Shown: positions 1 to 12,998 of the stretch, one piece after another
Layout: each line of letters starts with the position of its first letter
Position numbering within the stretch: position 1 is the first letter of the stretch
Source of the DNA: Petrolisthes cinctipes
Lineage: Eukaryota > Arthropoda > Malacostraca > Decapoda > Porcellanidae
Length of the DNA: 64,000 bases
Assembly: GCA_033782935.1 (NCBI GenBank)
Contig: JAWQEG010000292.1
Location: forward strand, 616,001 to 680,000
Direction: 5' to 3'
Position numbers and translations under genes: made by a program
Notes under the pieces: generated by a model
What the model was told of the DNA's origin: nothing
What the model saw: only the letters and a program-made list of their open reading frames with translations
The model's database searches: none

Positions 1-1325
1 GGTCCCAGAAGCGATCTGTACATGCCTACTCAATGTTTGAGTATTTTAAAAATTCAGGCCCAAAACATGCTTAAAATCGATATTTTTGGTGCCCAAAGTC
101 AATATGTGCATGTACCTTCTGTACCCGTTTATATCTCAAATTCAGGCTCAAAACACCCGAAAATTCAATATTTTGGGGTCCCAGAAGCAATCTGTACATG
201 CCTACTCAGTGCTAGAATATTTTCAAAATATAGGCTTAAAACATGCTAAAAATCGATATTTTAGGTGCCAAAAAGTCGATATCTCAAATTCAGTCCCAAA
301 ACACCTGAAAATTCGATATTTAGGGGTCCCAGAAGCGATCTGTACATGCCTACTCCGTGTTAGAGTATTTTCAAAATACATGCTCAAAACATACTGAAAA
401 TCGATCTTTTAGGTGCACAAAAGTCGATATGTGCATGCATCTTCAGTACCCGTTTATATCTCAAATTCAGGCTCAAAACACCCGAAAATTCAATATTTTG
501 GGGTCCCAGAAGCAATCTGTACATTCTTACTCAGTGTTAGAGTATTTTCAAAATACAGGCCCAAAACATGCTGAAAATCGATATTTTAGATGCCCAAAGT
601 CAATATGTGCATGTATCTTCTGTACCTGTTTATATCTCAAATTCAGGCTCAAAACACCCGAAAATTCAATATTTTGGGGTCCCAGAAGCAATCTGTACAT
701 GCCTACTCAGTGCTAGAATATTTTCAAAATATAGGCTAAAAACATGATAAAAATCGATCTTTTAGGTGCCAAAAAGTCGATATCTCAAATTCAGTCCCAA
801 AACACCCGAAAATTCGATATTTAGGGGTCCCAGAAGCGATCTGTACATGCCTACTCCGTGTTAGAGTATTTTCAAAATACAGGCCCAAAACATGCTGAAA
901 ATCGATATTTTAGATGCCCAAAGTCAATATGTGCATGTATCTTTTGTACCCGTTTATATCTCAAATTCAGGCTCAAAACACCAGAAAATTCGATATTTTG
1001 GGGTCCCAGAAGCAATCTGTACATGCCTACACAGTGCTAAAATATTTTCAAAATATAGGCCCAAAACATGCTGAAAATCGATATTTTAGATGCCCAAAGT
1101 CAATATGGGCATGTATCTTCTGTACCCGTTTATATCTCAAATTCAGGCTCAAAACACCCGAAAATTCAATATTTTGGGGTCCCAGAAGCAATCTGTACAT
1201 GCCTACACAGTGCTAGAATATTTTCAAAATATAGGCTAAAAACATGCTAAAAATCGATCTTTTAGGTGCCAAAAAGTCGATATCTCAAATTCAGTCTCAA
1301 AACACCCGAAAATTCGATATTTAGG
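1..1325 (+). repeat. Opening block: L2-S1-L1b-L2b-S1-L2b-hybrid-S
   Basis: Monomers start at 1, 177, 325, 502, 678, 826, 1002 and 1178. The first base of the window happens to be a monomer start. The L2 at 1 has a private CAATGTTTGAGTATTTTAAAAA, which returns at 9515. The monomer at 1002-1177 is a hybrid: it opens like a short-class monomer (TACACAGTGCTAAAATATTTT) and switches within the ATAGGC/CCCAAAACATG region to L2b. It keeps full length and carries a private GGGCATG. Confidence 0.9.
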
Positions 1326-3800
1326 GGTCCCAGAATAGATCTGTACATGCCTACTCCGTGTTAGAGTATTTTCAAAATACAGGCCAAAAACATACTGAAA
1401 ATCGATCTTTTAGGTGCCCAAAAGTCGATATGTGCATGCATCTTCTGTACCCGTTTATATCTCAAATTCTGGCCCTAAACACCCGAAAATTCGATATTTT
1501 GGGGTCCCAGAAGCGATCTGTACATGCCTACTCCGTGTTAGAGTATTTTCAAAATTCAGGCCCAAAACATGCTGAAAATCGATATTTTTGGTGCCCAAAG
1601 TCAATATGTGCATGTATCTTCTGTACCCGTTTATATCTCAAATTCAGGCTCAAAACACCCGAAAATTCAATACTTTGGGTTCCCAGAACTAATCTGTACA
1701 TGCCTACTCAGTGCTAGAATATTTTCAAAATATAGGCTAAAAACATGCTAAAAATCGATCTTTTAGGTGCCAAAAAGTCGATATCTCAAATTCAGTCCCA
1801 AAACACCAAAAAATTCGATATTTAGGGATCCCAGAAGCGATCTGTACATGCCTACTCTGTGTTAGAGTATTTTCAAAATACAGGCCCAAAACATGCTGAA
1901 AATCGATATTTTAGATGCCCAAAGTCAATATGTGCATGTATCTTCTGTACCCGTTTATATCTCAAATTCAGGCTCAAAACACCCGAAAATTCAATACTTT
2001 GGGTTCCCAGAACTAATCTGTACATGCCTACTCAGTGATAGAATATTTTCAAAATATAGGCTAAAAACATGCTAAAAATCGATCTTTTAGGTGCCAAAAA
2101 GTCGATATCTCAAATTCAGTCCCAAAACACCCGAAAATTCGATATTTAGGGGTCCCAGAAGCGATCTGTACATGCCTACTCCGTGTTAGAGTATTTTCAA
2201 AATACATGCTCAAAACATACTGAAAATCGATCTTTTAGGTGCACAAAAGTCGATATGTGCATGCATCTTCTGTACCCGTTCATATCTCAAATTTTGGCTC
2301 AAAACACCCGAAAATTCGATATTTCGGGGTCCCAGAAGCGATCTGTACATGCCTACTCCGTGTTAGAGTATTTTCAAAATTCAGGCCCAAAACATGCTGA
2401 AAATCGATATTTTTGGTGCCCAAAGTCAATATGTGCATGTATCTTCTGTACCTGTTTATATCTCAAATTCAGGCTCAAAACACCCGAAAATTCAATATTT
2501 TGGGGTCCCAGAAGCAATCTGTACATGCCTACTCAGTGCTAGAATATTTTCAAAATATAGGCTAAAAACATGCTAAAAATCGATCTTTTAGGTGCCAAAA
2601 AGTCGATATCTCAAATTCAGTCCCAAAACACCAAAAAATTCGATATTTAGGGATCCCAGAAGCGATCTGTACATGCCTACTCTGTGTTAGAGTATTTTCA
2701 AAATACAGGCCCAAAACATGCTGAAAATCGATATTTTAGATGCCCAAAGTCAATATGTGCATGTATCTTCTGTACCCGTTTATATCTCAAATTCAGGCTC
2801 AAAACACCCGAAAATTCAATACTTTGGGTTCCCAGAACTAATCTGTACATGCCTACTCAGTGCTAGAATATTTTCAAAATATAGGCTAAAAACATGCTAA
2901 AAATCGATCTTTTAGGTGCCAAAAAGTCGATATCTCAAATTCAGTCCCAAAACACCCAAAAATTCGATATTTAGGGGTCCCAGAAGCGATCTGTACATGC
3001 CTACTCCGTGTTAGAGTATTTTCAAAATACATGCTCAAAACATACTGAAAATCGATCTTTTAGGTGCACAAAAGTCGATATGTGCATGCATCTTCAGTAC
3101 CCGTTTATATCTCAAATTCAGGCTCAAAACACCCGAAAATTCAATATTTTGGGGTCCCAGAAGCAATCTGTACCTGCCTACTCAGTGTTAGAGTATTTTC
3201 AAAATACAGGCCCAAAACATGCTGAAAATCGATATTTTAGATGCCCAAAGTCAATATGTGCATGTATCTTCTGTACTCGTTTATATCTCAAATTAAGGCT
3301 CTAAACACCCGAAAATTCAATATTTTGGGGTCCCAGAAGCAATCTGTACATGCCTACACAGTGCTAGAATATTTTCAAAATATAGGCTAAAAACATGCTA
3401 AAATTCGACATTTTAGGTGTCAAAAAATCGATATCTCAAATTCAGTCCCAAAACACCAAAAAATTCGATATTTAGGGATCCCAGAAGCGATCTGTACATG
3501 CCTACTCTGTGTTAGAGTATTTTCAAAATACAGGCCCAAAACATGCTGAAAATCGATATTTTAGATGCCCAAAGTCAATATGTGCATGTATCTTCTGTAC
3601 CCGTTTATATCTCAAATTCAGGCTCAAAACACCCGAAAATTCAATATTATGGGGTCCCAGAAGCAATCTGTACATGCCTACTCAGTGCTAGAATATTTTC
3701 AAAATATACGGTAAAAACATGCTAAAAATCGATCTTTTAGGTGCCAAAAAGTCGATATCTCAAATTCAGTCCCAAAACACCCGAAAATTCGATATTTAGG
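1326..3800 (+). repeat. Pentamer higher-order repeat, 825 bp x 3
   Basis: Units start at 1326, 2151 and 2976, each 825 bp (177+176+148+176+148, order L-L2-S-L2b-S). Shared private marks in the first two units include TACTTTGGGTTCCCAGAACTAATC in the second short monomer and the CACCAAAAAATTC/GGGATCCC pair. The first monomer drifts from L1 in unit 1 to an L1b/L1 hybrid in unit 2 and L1b in unit 3. Unit 3 also has L2b and an S2-like short monomer in places 2 and 3. So only units 1 and 2 are close copies. Confidence 0.9.
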
Positions 3801-5480
3801 GGTCCCAGAAGCGATCTGTACATGCCTACTCCGTGTTAGAGTATTTTCAAAATACAGGCCCAAAACATGCTGAAAATTGATATTTTAGATGCCCAAAGTC
3901 AATATGTGCATGTATCTTTTGTACCCGTTTATATCTCAAATTCAGGCTCAAAACACCAGAAAATTCGATATTTTGAGGTCCCAGAAGCAATCTGTACATG
4001 CCTACACAGTGCTAAAATATTTTCAAAATATAGGCCCAAAACATGCTGAAAATCGATATTTTAGATGCCCAAAGTCAATATGGGCATGTATCTTCTGTAC
4101 CCGTTTATATCTCAAATTCAGGCTCAAAACACCCGAAAATTCAATATTTTGGGGTCCCAGAAGCAATCTGTACATGCCTACTTAGTGCTAGAATATTTTC
4201 AAAATATAGTCTAAAAACATGCTAAAAATCGATCTTTTAGGTGCCAAAAAGTCGATATCTCAAATTCAGTCTCAAAACACCCGAAAATTCGATATTTAGG
4301 GGTCCCAGAATAGATCTGTACATGCCTACTCCGTGTTAGAGTATTTTCAAAATACATGCTCAAAACATACTGAAAATCGATCTTTTAGGTGCACAAAAGT
4401 CGATATGTGCATGCATCTTCAGTACCCGTTTATATCTCAAATTCAGGCTCAAAACACCCGAAAATTCAATATTTTGGGGTCCCAGAAGGTATCTGTACAT
4501 GCCTACTCCGTGTTAGAGTATTTTCAAAATTCAGGCCCAAAACATGCTGAAAATCGATATTTTTGGTGCCCAAAGTCAATATGTGCATGTATCTTCTGTA
4601 CCCGTTTATATCTCAAATTCAGGCTCAAAACACCCGAAAATTCAATATTTTGGGGTCCCAGAAGCAATCTGTACATGCCTACACAATGCTAGAATATTTT
4701 CAAAATATAGGCTAAAAACATGCTAAAAAACGACATTTTAGGTGCCATAAAATCGATATCTCAAATTCAGTCCCAAAACACCCGAAAATTCGATATTTAG
4801 AGGTCCCAGAAGGTATCTGTACTTGCCTACTCCGTGTTAGAGTATTTTCAAAATACAGGCCAAAAACATACTGATAATCGATCTTTTAGGTGCCCAAAAG
4901 TCGATATGTGCATGCATCTTCTGTACCCGTTTATATCTCAAATTCTGGCCCTAAACACCCGAAAATTCGATATTTTGGGGTCCCAGAAGCGATCTGTACA
5001 TGCCTACTCCTTGTTAGAGTATTTTCAAAATTCAGGCCCAAAACATGCTGAAAATCGATATTTTTGGTGACCAAAGTCAATATGTGCATGTATCTTCTGT
5101 ACCCGTTTATATCTCAAATTCAGGCTCAAAACACCCGAAAATTCAATATTTTGGGGTCCCAGAAGCAATCTGTACATGCCTACTCAGTGCTAGAATATTT
5201 TCAAAATATAGGCTAAAAACATGCTAAAAATCGATCTTTTAGGTGCCAAAAAGTCGATATCTCAAATTCAGTCCCAAAACACCCGAAAATTCGATATTTA
5301 GGGGTCCCAGAAGCGATCTGTACATGCCTACTCTAGTGTTAGAGTATTTTCAAAATACATGCTCAAAACATACTAATAATCGATCTTTTAGGTGCACAAA
5401 AGTCGGTATGTGCATGCATCTTCAGTACCCGTTTATATCTCAAATTCAGGCTCAAAACACCGGAAAATTCAATATTTTGG
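3801..5480 (+). repeat. Mixed trimers between the pentamer array and the 2504-bp unit
   Basis: Starts are 3801 L2b, 3977 hybrid (as at 1002), 4153 S1, 4301 L1b, 4478 L2, 4654 S2, 4802 L1, 4979 L2, 5155 S1 and 5303 L1b. The L2 at 4979 has GGTGACCAAAG, also seen in the L2 at 15847. The L1b at 5303 is 178 bp (CTCTAGTG, one extra base) and has CATACTAATAATCG, a mark shared with the L1b at 12516 and 17174. Confidence 0.85.
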
Positions 5481-7984
5481 GGTCCCAGAAGCAATTTGTA
5501 CATGCCTACTCAGTGTTAGAGTATTTTCAAAATACATGCTCAAAACATACTGAAAATCGATCTTTTAGGTGCACAAAAGTCGATATGTGAATGCATCTTC
5601 AGTACCCGTTTATATCTCAAATTCAGGCTCAAAACACCCGAAAATTCAATATTTTGGGGTCCCTGAAGCAATCTGTACATGCTTACTCAGTGTTAGAGTA
5701 TTTTCAAAATACAGGCCCAAAACATGATGAAAATCGATATTTTAGATGCCCAAAGTCAATATGTGCATGTGTCCTCTGTACCCGTTTATATCTCAAATTC
5801 AGGCTCAAAACACCCGAAAATTCAATATTTTGGGGTCCCAGAAGCAATCTGTACATGCCTACACAGTGCTAGAATATTTTCAAAATATAGGCTTAAAACA
5901 TGCTAAAAATCGACATTTTAGGTGCCAAAAAATCGATATCTCAAATTCAGTCCCAAAACACCCGAAAATTCGATATTTAGAGATCCCAGAAGGTATCTGT
6001 ACATGCCTACTCCGTGTTAGAGTATTTTCAAAATACAGGCCAAAAACATACTGAAAATCGATCTTTTAGGTGCCCAAAAGTCGATATGTGCATGCATCTT
6101 TTGTACCCGTTTATATCTCAAATTCTGGCCCTAAACACCCGAAAATTCGATATTTTGGGGTCCCAGAAGCGATCTGTACATGCCTACTCCGTGTTAGAGT
6201 ATTTTCAAAATACATGCTCAAAACATACTGAAAATCGATCTTTTAGGTGCACAAAAGTAGATATGTGCATGCATCTTCATTACCCGTTTATATCTCAAAT
6301 TCAGGCTCAAAACACCCGAAAATTCAATATTTTGGGGTCCCTGAAGCAATCTGTACATGCCTACTCAGTGTTAGAGTATTTTCAAAATACAGGCCCAAAA
6401 CATGCTGAAAATCGATATTTTAGATGCCCAAAGTCAATATGTGCATGTATCTTCTGTACCTGTTTATATCTCAAATTCAGGCTCAAAACACCCGAAAATT
6501 CAATATTTTGGGGTCCCAGAAGCAATCTGTACATGCCTACTCAGTGCTAGAATATTTTCAAAATATAGGCTAAAAACATGCTAAAAATCGATCTTTTAGG
6601 TGCCAAAAAGTCGATATCTCAAATTCAGTCCCAAAACACCAAAAAATTCGATATTTAGGGATCCCAGAAGCGATCTGTACATGCCTACTCCGTGTTAGAG
6701 TATTTTCAAAATACATGCTCAAAACATACTGAAAATCGATCTTTTAGGTGCACAAAAGTCGATATGTGCATGCATCTTCAGTACCCGTTTATATCTCAAA
6801 TTCAGGCTCAAAACACCCGAAAATTCAATATTTTGGGGTCCCAGAAGCAATCTGTACCTGCCTACTCAGTGTTAGAGTATTTTCAAAATACAGGCCCAAA
6901 ACATGCTGAAAATCGATATTTTAGATGCCCAAAGTCAATATGTGCATGTATCTTCTGTACTCGTTTATATCTCAAATTAAGGCTCTAAACACCCGAAAAT
7001 TCAATATTTTGGGGTCCCAGAAGCAATCTGTACATGCCTACACAGTGCTAGAATATTTTCAAAATATAGGCTAAAAACATGCTAAAATTCGACATTTTAG
7101 GTGTCAAAAAATCGATATCTCAAATTCAGTCCCAAAACACCAAAAAATTCGATATTTAGGGATCCCAGAAGCGATCTGTACATGCCTACTCTGTGTTAGA
7201 GTATTTTCAAAATACAGGCCCAAAACATGCTGAAAATCGATATTTTAGATGCCCAAAGTCAATATGTGCATGTATCTTCTGTACCCGTTTATATCTCAAA
7301 TTCAGGCTCAAAACACCCGAAAATTCAATATTATGGGGTCCCAGCAGCAATCTGTACATGCCTACTCAGTGCTAGAATATTTTCAAAATATACGGTAAAA
7401 ACATGCTAAAAATCGATCTTTTAGGTGCCAAAAAGTCGATATCTCAAATTCAGTCCCAAAACACCCGAAAATTCGATATTTAGGGGTCCCAGAAGCGATC
7501 TGTACATGCCTACTCCGTGTTAGAGTATTTTCAAAATACAGGCCCAAAACATGCTGAAAATTGATATTTTAGATGCCCAAAGTCAATATGTGCATGTATC
7601 TTTTGTACCCGTTTATATCTCAAATTCAGGCTCAAAACACCAGAAAATTCGATATTTTGAGGTCCCAGAAGCAATCTGTACATGCCTACACAGTGCTAAA
7701 ATATTTTCAAAATATAGGCCCAAAACATGCTGAAAATCGATATTTTAGATGCCCAAAGTCAATATGGGCATGTATCTTCTGTACCCGTTTATATCTCAAA
7801 TTCAGGCTCAAAACACCCGAAAATTCAATATTTTGGGGTCCCAGAAGCAATCTGTACATGCCTACTTAGTGCTAGAATATTTTCAAAATATAGTCTAAAA
7901 ACATGCTAAAAATCGATCTTTTAGGTGCCAAAAAGTCGATATCTCAAATTCAGTCTCAAAACACCGTAAAATTCGATATTTAGG
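5481..7984 (+). repeat. 2504-bp unit (15 monomers), first copy
   Basis: The order is L1b, L2b, S2, L1, L1b, L2b, S1, L1b, L2b, S2-like, L2b, S1, L2b, hybrid, S1, and the monomer lengths sum to 2504. Private marks are ATATGTGAATGCATC (5585), GGTCCCTGAAG (5658) and GTGTCCTCTG. A second, partial copy follows directly from 7985. The last 1325 bp (6660-7984) are a copy of 2976-4300. Confidence 0.88.
6660..7984 (+). repeat. 1325-bp copy of 2976-4300 (offset 3684)
   Basis: Eight monomers repeat in the same order. Rare marks shared include CTGTACCTGCCTACTC, AATTAAGGCTCTAAAC, the TTATGGGGTCCC spot, the AATATACGGTAAAAAC spot, GAAAATTGATATTTTAG, TTTTGAGGTCCC, the GGGCATG hybrid monomer and CAGAATAGATCTG. 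Differences are few, for example CCAGCAGCAATC at 7341 and ACACCGTAAAATTC at 7962. Confidence 0.92.
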
Positions 7985-9514
7985 GGTCCCAGAATAGATC
8001 TGTACATGCCTACTCCGTGTTAGAGTATTTTCAAAATACATGCTCAAAACATACTGAAAATCGATCTTTTAGGTGCACAAAAGTCGATATGTGAATGCAT
8101 CTTCAGTACCCGTTTATATCTCAAATTCAGGCTCAAAACACCCGAAAATTCAATATTTTGGGGTCCCTGAAGCAATCTGTACATGCTTACTCAGTGTTAG
8201 AGTATTTTCAAAATACAGGCCCAAAACATGATGAAAATCGATATTTTAGATGCCCAAAGTCAATATGTGCATGTGTCCTCTGTACCCGTTTATATCTCAA
8301 ATTCAGGCTCAAAACACCCGAAAATTCAATATTTTGGGGTCCCAGAAGCAATCTGTACATGCCTACACAGTGCTAGAATATTTTCAAAATATAGGCTTAA
8401 AACATGCTAAAAATCGACATTTTAGGTGCCAAAAAATCGATATCTCAAATTCAGTCCCAAAACACCCGAAAATTCGATATTTAGAGATCCCAGAAGGTAT
8501 CTGTACATGCCTACTCCGTGTTAGAGTATTTTCAAAATACAGGCCAAAAACATACTGAAAATCGATCTTTTAGGTGCCCAAAAGTCGATATGTGCATGCA
8601 TCTTTTGTACCCGTTTATATCTCAAATTCTGGCCCTAAACACCCGAAAATTCGATATTTTGGGGTCCCAGAAGCGATCTGTACATGCCTACTCCGTGTTA
8701 GAGTATTTTCAAAATACATGCTCAAAACATACTGAAAATCGATCTTTTAGGTGCACAAAAGTAGATATGTGCATGCATCTTCATTACCCGTTTATATCTC
8801 AAATTCAGGCTCAAAACACCCGAAAATTCAATATTTTGGGGTCCCTGAAGCAATCTGTACATGCCTACTCAGTGTTAGAGTATTTTCAAAATACAGGCCC
8901 AAAACATGCTGAAAATCGATATTTTAGATGCCCAAAGTCAATATGTGCATGTATCTTCTGTACCCGTTTATATCTCAAATTTTTACTCATAACACCCGAA
9001 AATTCAATATTTTGGGGTCCCAGAAGAAATCTGTACATGCCTACTCAGTGTTAGAGTATTTTAAAAATACAGGCCCAAAACATGCTGAAAATCGATATTT
9101 TAGATGCCCAAAGTCAATATGTGCATGTATCTTCTGTACCCGTTTATATCTCAAATTCAGGCTCAAAACACCCGAAAATTCAATACTTTGGGGTCCCAGA
9201 AGCAATCTGTACATGCCTACACAGTGCTAGAATATTTTCAAAATATAGGCTAAAAACATGCTAAAAATCGACATTTTAGGTGCCAAAAAATCGATATCTC
9301 AAATTCAGTCCCAAAACACCCGAAAATTCGATATTTAGAGATCCCAGAAGGTATCTGTACATGCCTACTCCGTTTTAGAGTATTTTCAAAATACAGGCCA
9401 AAAACATAACGAAAATCGATCTTTTAGGTGCCCAAAAGTCGATGTGCATGCATCTTCTGTACCCTTTTATATCTCAAATTCTGGCCCTAAACACCCGAAA
9501 ATTCGATATTTTGG
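7985..9514 (+). repeat. Partial second copy of the 2504-bp unit, then divergence
   Basis: 7985 to about 8950 repeats 5481 to about 6446, with the TGAATGCATC, CCCTGAAG, GTGTCCTCTG and GTAGATATG marks. Identity breaks in the L2b at 8840, where AAATTTTTACTCATAAC replaces AAATTCAGGCTCAAAAC. A second L2b (9016), S2 (9192) and a 175-bp L1 (9340, GTCGATGTGC) complete the block. Confidence 0.88.
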
Positions 9515-12015
9515 GGTCCCAGAAGCGATCTGTACATGCCTACTCAATGTTTGAGTATTTTAAAAATTCAGGCCCAAAACATGCTTAAAATCGATATTTT
9601 TGGTGCCCAAAGTCAATATGTGCATGTACCTTCTGTACCCGTTTATATCTCAAATTCAGGCTCAAAACACCCGAAAATTCAATATTTTGGGGTCCCAGAA
9701 GCAATCTGTACATGCCTACTCAGTGCTAGAATATTTTCAAAATATAGGCTTAAAACATGCTAAAAATCGATATTTTAGGTGCCAAAAAGTCGATATCTCA
9801 AATTCAGTCCCAAAACACCTGAAAATTCGATATTTAGGGGTCCCAGAAGCGATCTGTACATGCCTACTCCGTGTTAGAGTATTTTCAAAATACATGCTCA
9901 AAACATACTGAAAATCGATCTTTTAGGTGCACAAAAGTCGATATGTGCATGCATCTTCAGTACCCGTTTATATCTCAAATTCAGGCTCAAAACACCCGAA
10001 AATTCAATATTTTGGGGTCCCAGAAGCAATCTGTACATTCTTACTCAGTGTTAGAGTATTTTCAAAATACAGGCCCAAAACATGCTGAAAATCGATATTT
10101 TAGATGCCCAAAGTCAATATGTGCATGTATCTTCTGTACCCGTTTATATCTCAAATTCAGGCTCAAAACACCCGAAAATTCAATATTTTGGGGTCTCAGA
10201 AGCAATCTGTACATGCCTACACAGTGCTAGAATATTTTCAAAATATAGGCTAAAAACATGCTAAAAATCGACATTTTAGGTGCCAAAAAATCGATATCTC
10301 AAATTCAGTCCCAAAACACCCGAAAATTCGATATTTAGAGATCCCAGAAGGTATTTGTAGATGCCTACTCCGTGTTAGAGTATTTTCAAAATACAGGCCA
10401 AAAACATACTGAAAATCGATCTTTTAGGTGCCCAAAAGTCGACATGTACATGCATCTTCTGTACCCGTTTATATCTCAAATTCTGGCCCTAACACCCGAA
10501 AATTCGATATTTTATGGTCCCAGAAGCGATCTGTACATGCCTACTCCGTGTTAGAGTATTTTCAAAATACAGGCCCAAAACATGCTGAAAATCGATATTT
10601 TTGGTGCCCAAAGTCAATATGTGCATGTATCTTCTGTACCCGTTTATATCTCAAATTCAGGCTCAAAACACCCGAAACCTCAATATTTTGGGGTCCCAGA
10701 AGCAATCTGTACATGCCTACTCAGTGCTAGAATATTTTCAAAATATAGGCTAAAAACATGCTAAAAATCGATCTTTTAGGTGCCAAAAAGTCGATATCTC
10801 AAATTCAGTCCCAAAACACCCGAAAATTCGATATTTAGGGGTCCCAGAAGCGATCTGTACATGCCTACTCCGTGTTAGAGTATTTTCAAAATACATGCTC
10901 AAAACATACTGAAAATCGATCTTTTAGGTGCACAAAAGTCGATATGTGCATGCATCTTCAGTACCCGTTTATATCTCAAATTCAGGCTCAAAACACCCGA
11001 AAATTCAATATTTTGGGGTCCCAGGCATCTGTACATGCCTACTCAGTGTTAGAGTATTTTCAAGATACATGCTCAAAACATACTGAAAATCGATCTTTTA
11101 GATGCACAAAAGTCGATATGTGCATGCATCTTCAGTACCCGTTTATATCTCAAATTCAGGCTCAAAACACCCGAAAATTCAATATTTTGGGGTCCCACAA
11201 GCAATCTGTACATGCTTACTCAGTGTTAGAGTATTTTCAAAATACAGGCCCAAAACATGCTGAAAATCGATATTTTAGATGCCCAAAGTCAATATGTGCA
11301 TGTATCTTCTGTACCCGTTTATATCTCAAATTCAGGCTCAAAACACCCGAAAATTCAATATTTTGGGGTCCCAGAAGCAATCTGTACATGCCTACACAGT
11401 GCTAGAATATTTTCAAAATATAGGCTAAAAACATGCTAAAAATCGACATTTTAGGTGCCAAAAAATCGATATCTCAAATTCAGTCCCAAAACACCCGAAA
11501 ATTCGATATTTAGAGATCCCAGAAGGTATCTGTAGATGTCTACTCCGTGTTAGAGTATTTTCAAAATACAGGCCAAAAACATACTGAAAATCGATCTTTT
11601 AGGTGCCCAAAAGTCGATATGTGCATGCATCTTCTGTACCCGTTTATATCTCAAATTCAGGCTCAAAACACCCGAAAATTCAATATTTTGGGGTCCCACA
11701 AGCAATCTGTACATGCTTACTCAGTGTTAGCGTATTTTCAAAATACAGGCCCAAAACATGCTGAAAATCGATATTTTAGATGCCCAAAGTCAATATGTGC
11801 ATGTATCTTCTGTACCCGTTTATATCTCAAATTCAGGCTCAAAACACCCGAAAATTCAATATTTTGGGGTCCCAGAAGCAATCTGTACATGCCTACACAG
11901 TGCTAGAATATTTTCAAAATATAGGCTAAAAACATGCTAAAAATCGACATTTTAGGTGCCAAAAAATCGATATCTCAAATTCAGTCCCAAAACACCCGAA
12001 AATTCGATATTTAGA
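9515..12015 (+). repeat. Return of the window-start sequence, then trimers
   Basis: 9515 to about 10110 matches 1 to about 596, including the rare CAATGTTTGAGTATTTTAAAAA, GTACCTTCTG and ACATTCTTACTCAG marks (offset 9514). It continues with starts at 10192 S2, 10340 L1 (176), 10516 L2, 10692 S1, 10840 L1b, 11017 L1b-like (174 bp, CCCAGGCATCTG), 11191 L2b, 11367 S2, 11515 L1/L2b hybrid, 11692 L2b and 11868 S2. Confidence 0.88.
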
Positions 12016-12998
12016 GATCCCTGAAGGTATCTGTAGATGTCTACTCCGTGTTAGAGTATTTTCAAAATTCAGGCCAAAAACATACTGAAAATCGATCTTT
12101 TAGGTGCCCAAAAGTCGATATGTGCATGCATCTTCTGTACCCGTTTATATCTCAAATTCTGGCCCTAACACCCGAAAATTCGATATTTTGGGGTCCCAGA
12201 AGCGATCTGTACATGCCTACTCCGTGTTAGAGTATTTTCAAAATACAGGCCAAAAACATGCTGAAAATCGATATTTTTGGTGCCCAAAGTTAATATGTGC
12301 ATGTATCTTCTGTACCCGTTTATATCTCAAATTCAGGCTCAAAACACCCGAAAATTCAATATTTTGGGGTCCCAGAAGCAATCTGTACATGCCTACTCAG
12401 TGCTAGAATATTTTCAAAATATAGGCTAAAAACATGCTAAAAATCGATCTTTTAGGTGCCAAAAAGTCGATATCTCAAATTCAGTCCCAAAACACCCGAA
12501 AATTCGATATTTAGGGGTCCCAGAAGCGATCTGTACATGCCTACTCCGTGTTAGAGTATTTTCAAAATACATGCTCAAAACATACTAATAATCGATCTTT
12601 TAGGTGCACAAAAGTCGATATGTGCATGCATCTTCAGTACCCGTTTATATCTCAAATTCAGGCTCAAAACACCCAAAAATTCAATATTTTGGGGTCCCAG
12701 AAGCAATCTGTACATGCCTACTCAGTGTTAGAGTATTTTAAAATTACAGGCCCAAAACATGCTGAAAATCGATATTTTAGATGCCCAAAGTCAATATGTG
12801 CATATATCTTCTGTACCCTTTTATATCTCAAATTCAGGCTCAAAACACCCGAAAATTCAATACTTTGGGGTCCCAGAAGCAATCTGTACATGCCTACACA
12901 GTGCTAGAATATTTTCAAAATATAGGCTAAAAACATGCTAAAAATCGACATTTTAGGTGCCAAAAAATCGATATCTCAAATTCAGTCCCAAAACACCC

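Noticed and set aside
6014..6550. 178-codon open frame and the many 60- to 127-codon plus-strand frames like it as protein genes
   Set aside because: All are translations of the satellite in different frames. They start and stop at fixed monomer positions, overlap each other in several frames, show no domain, and exist only because 177 is a multiple of three.
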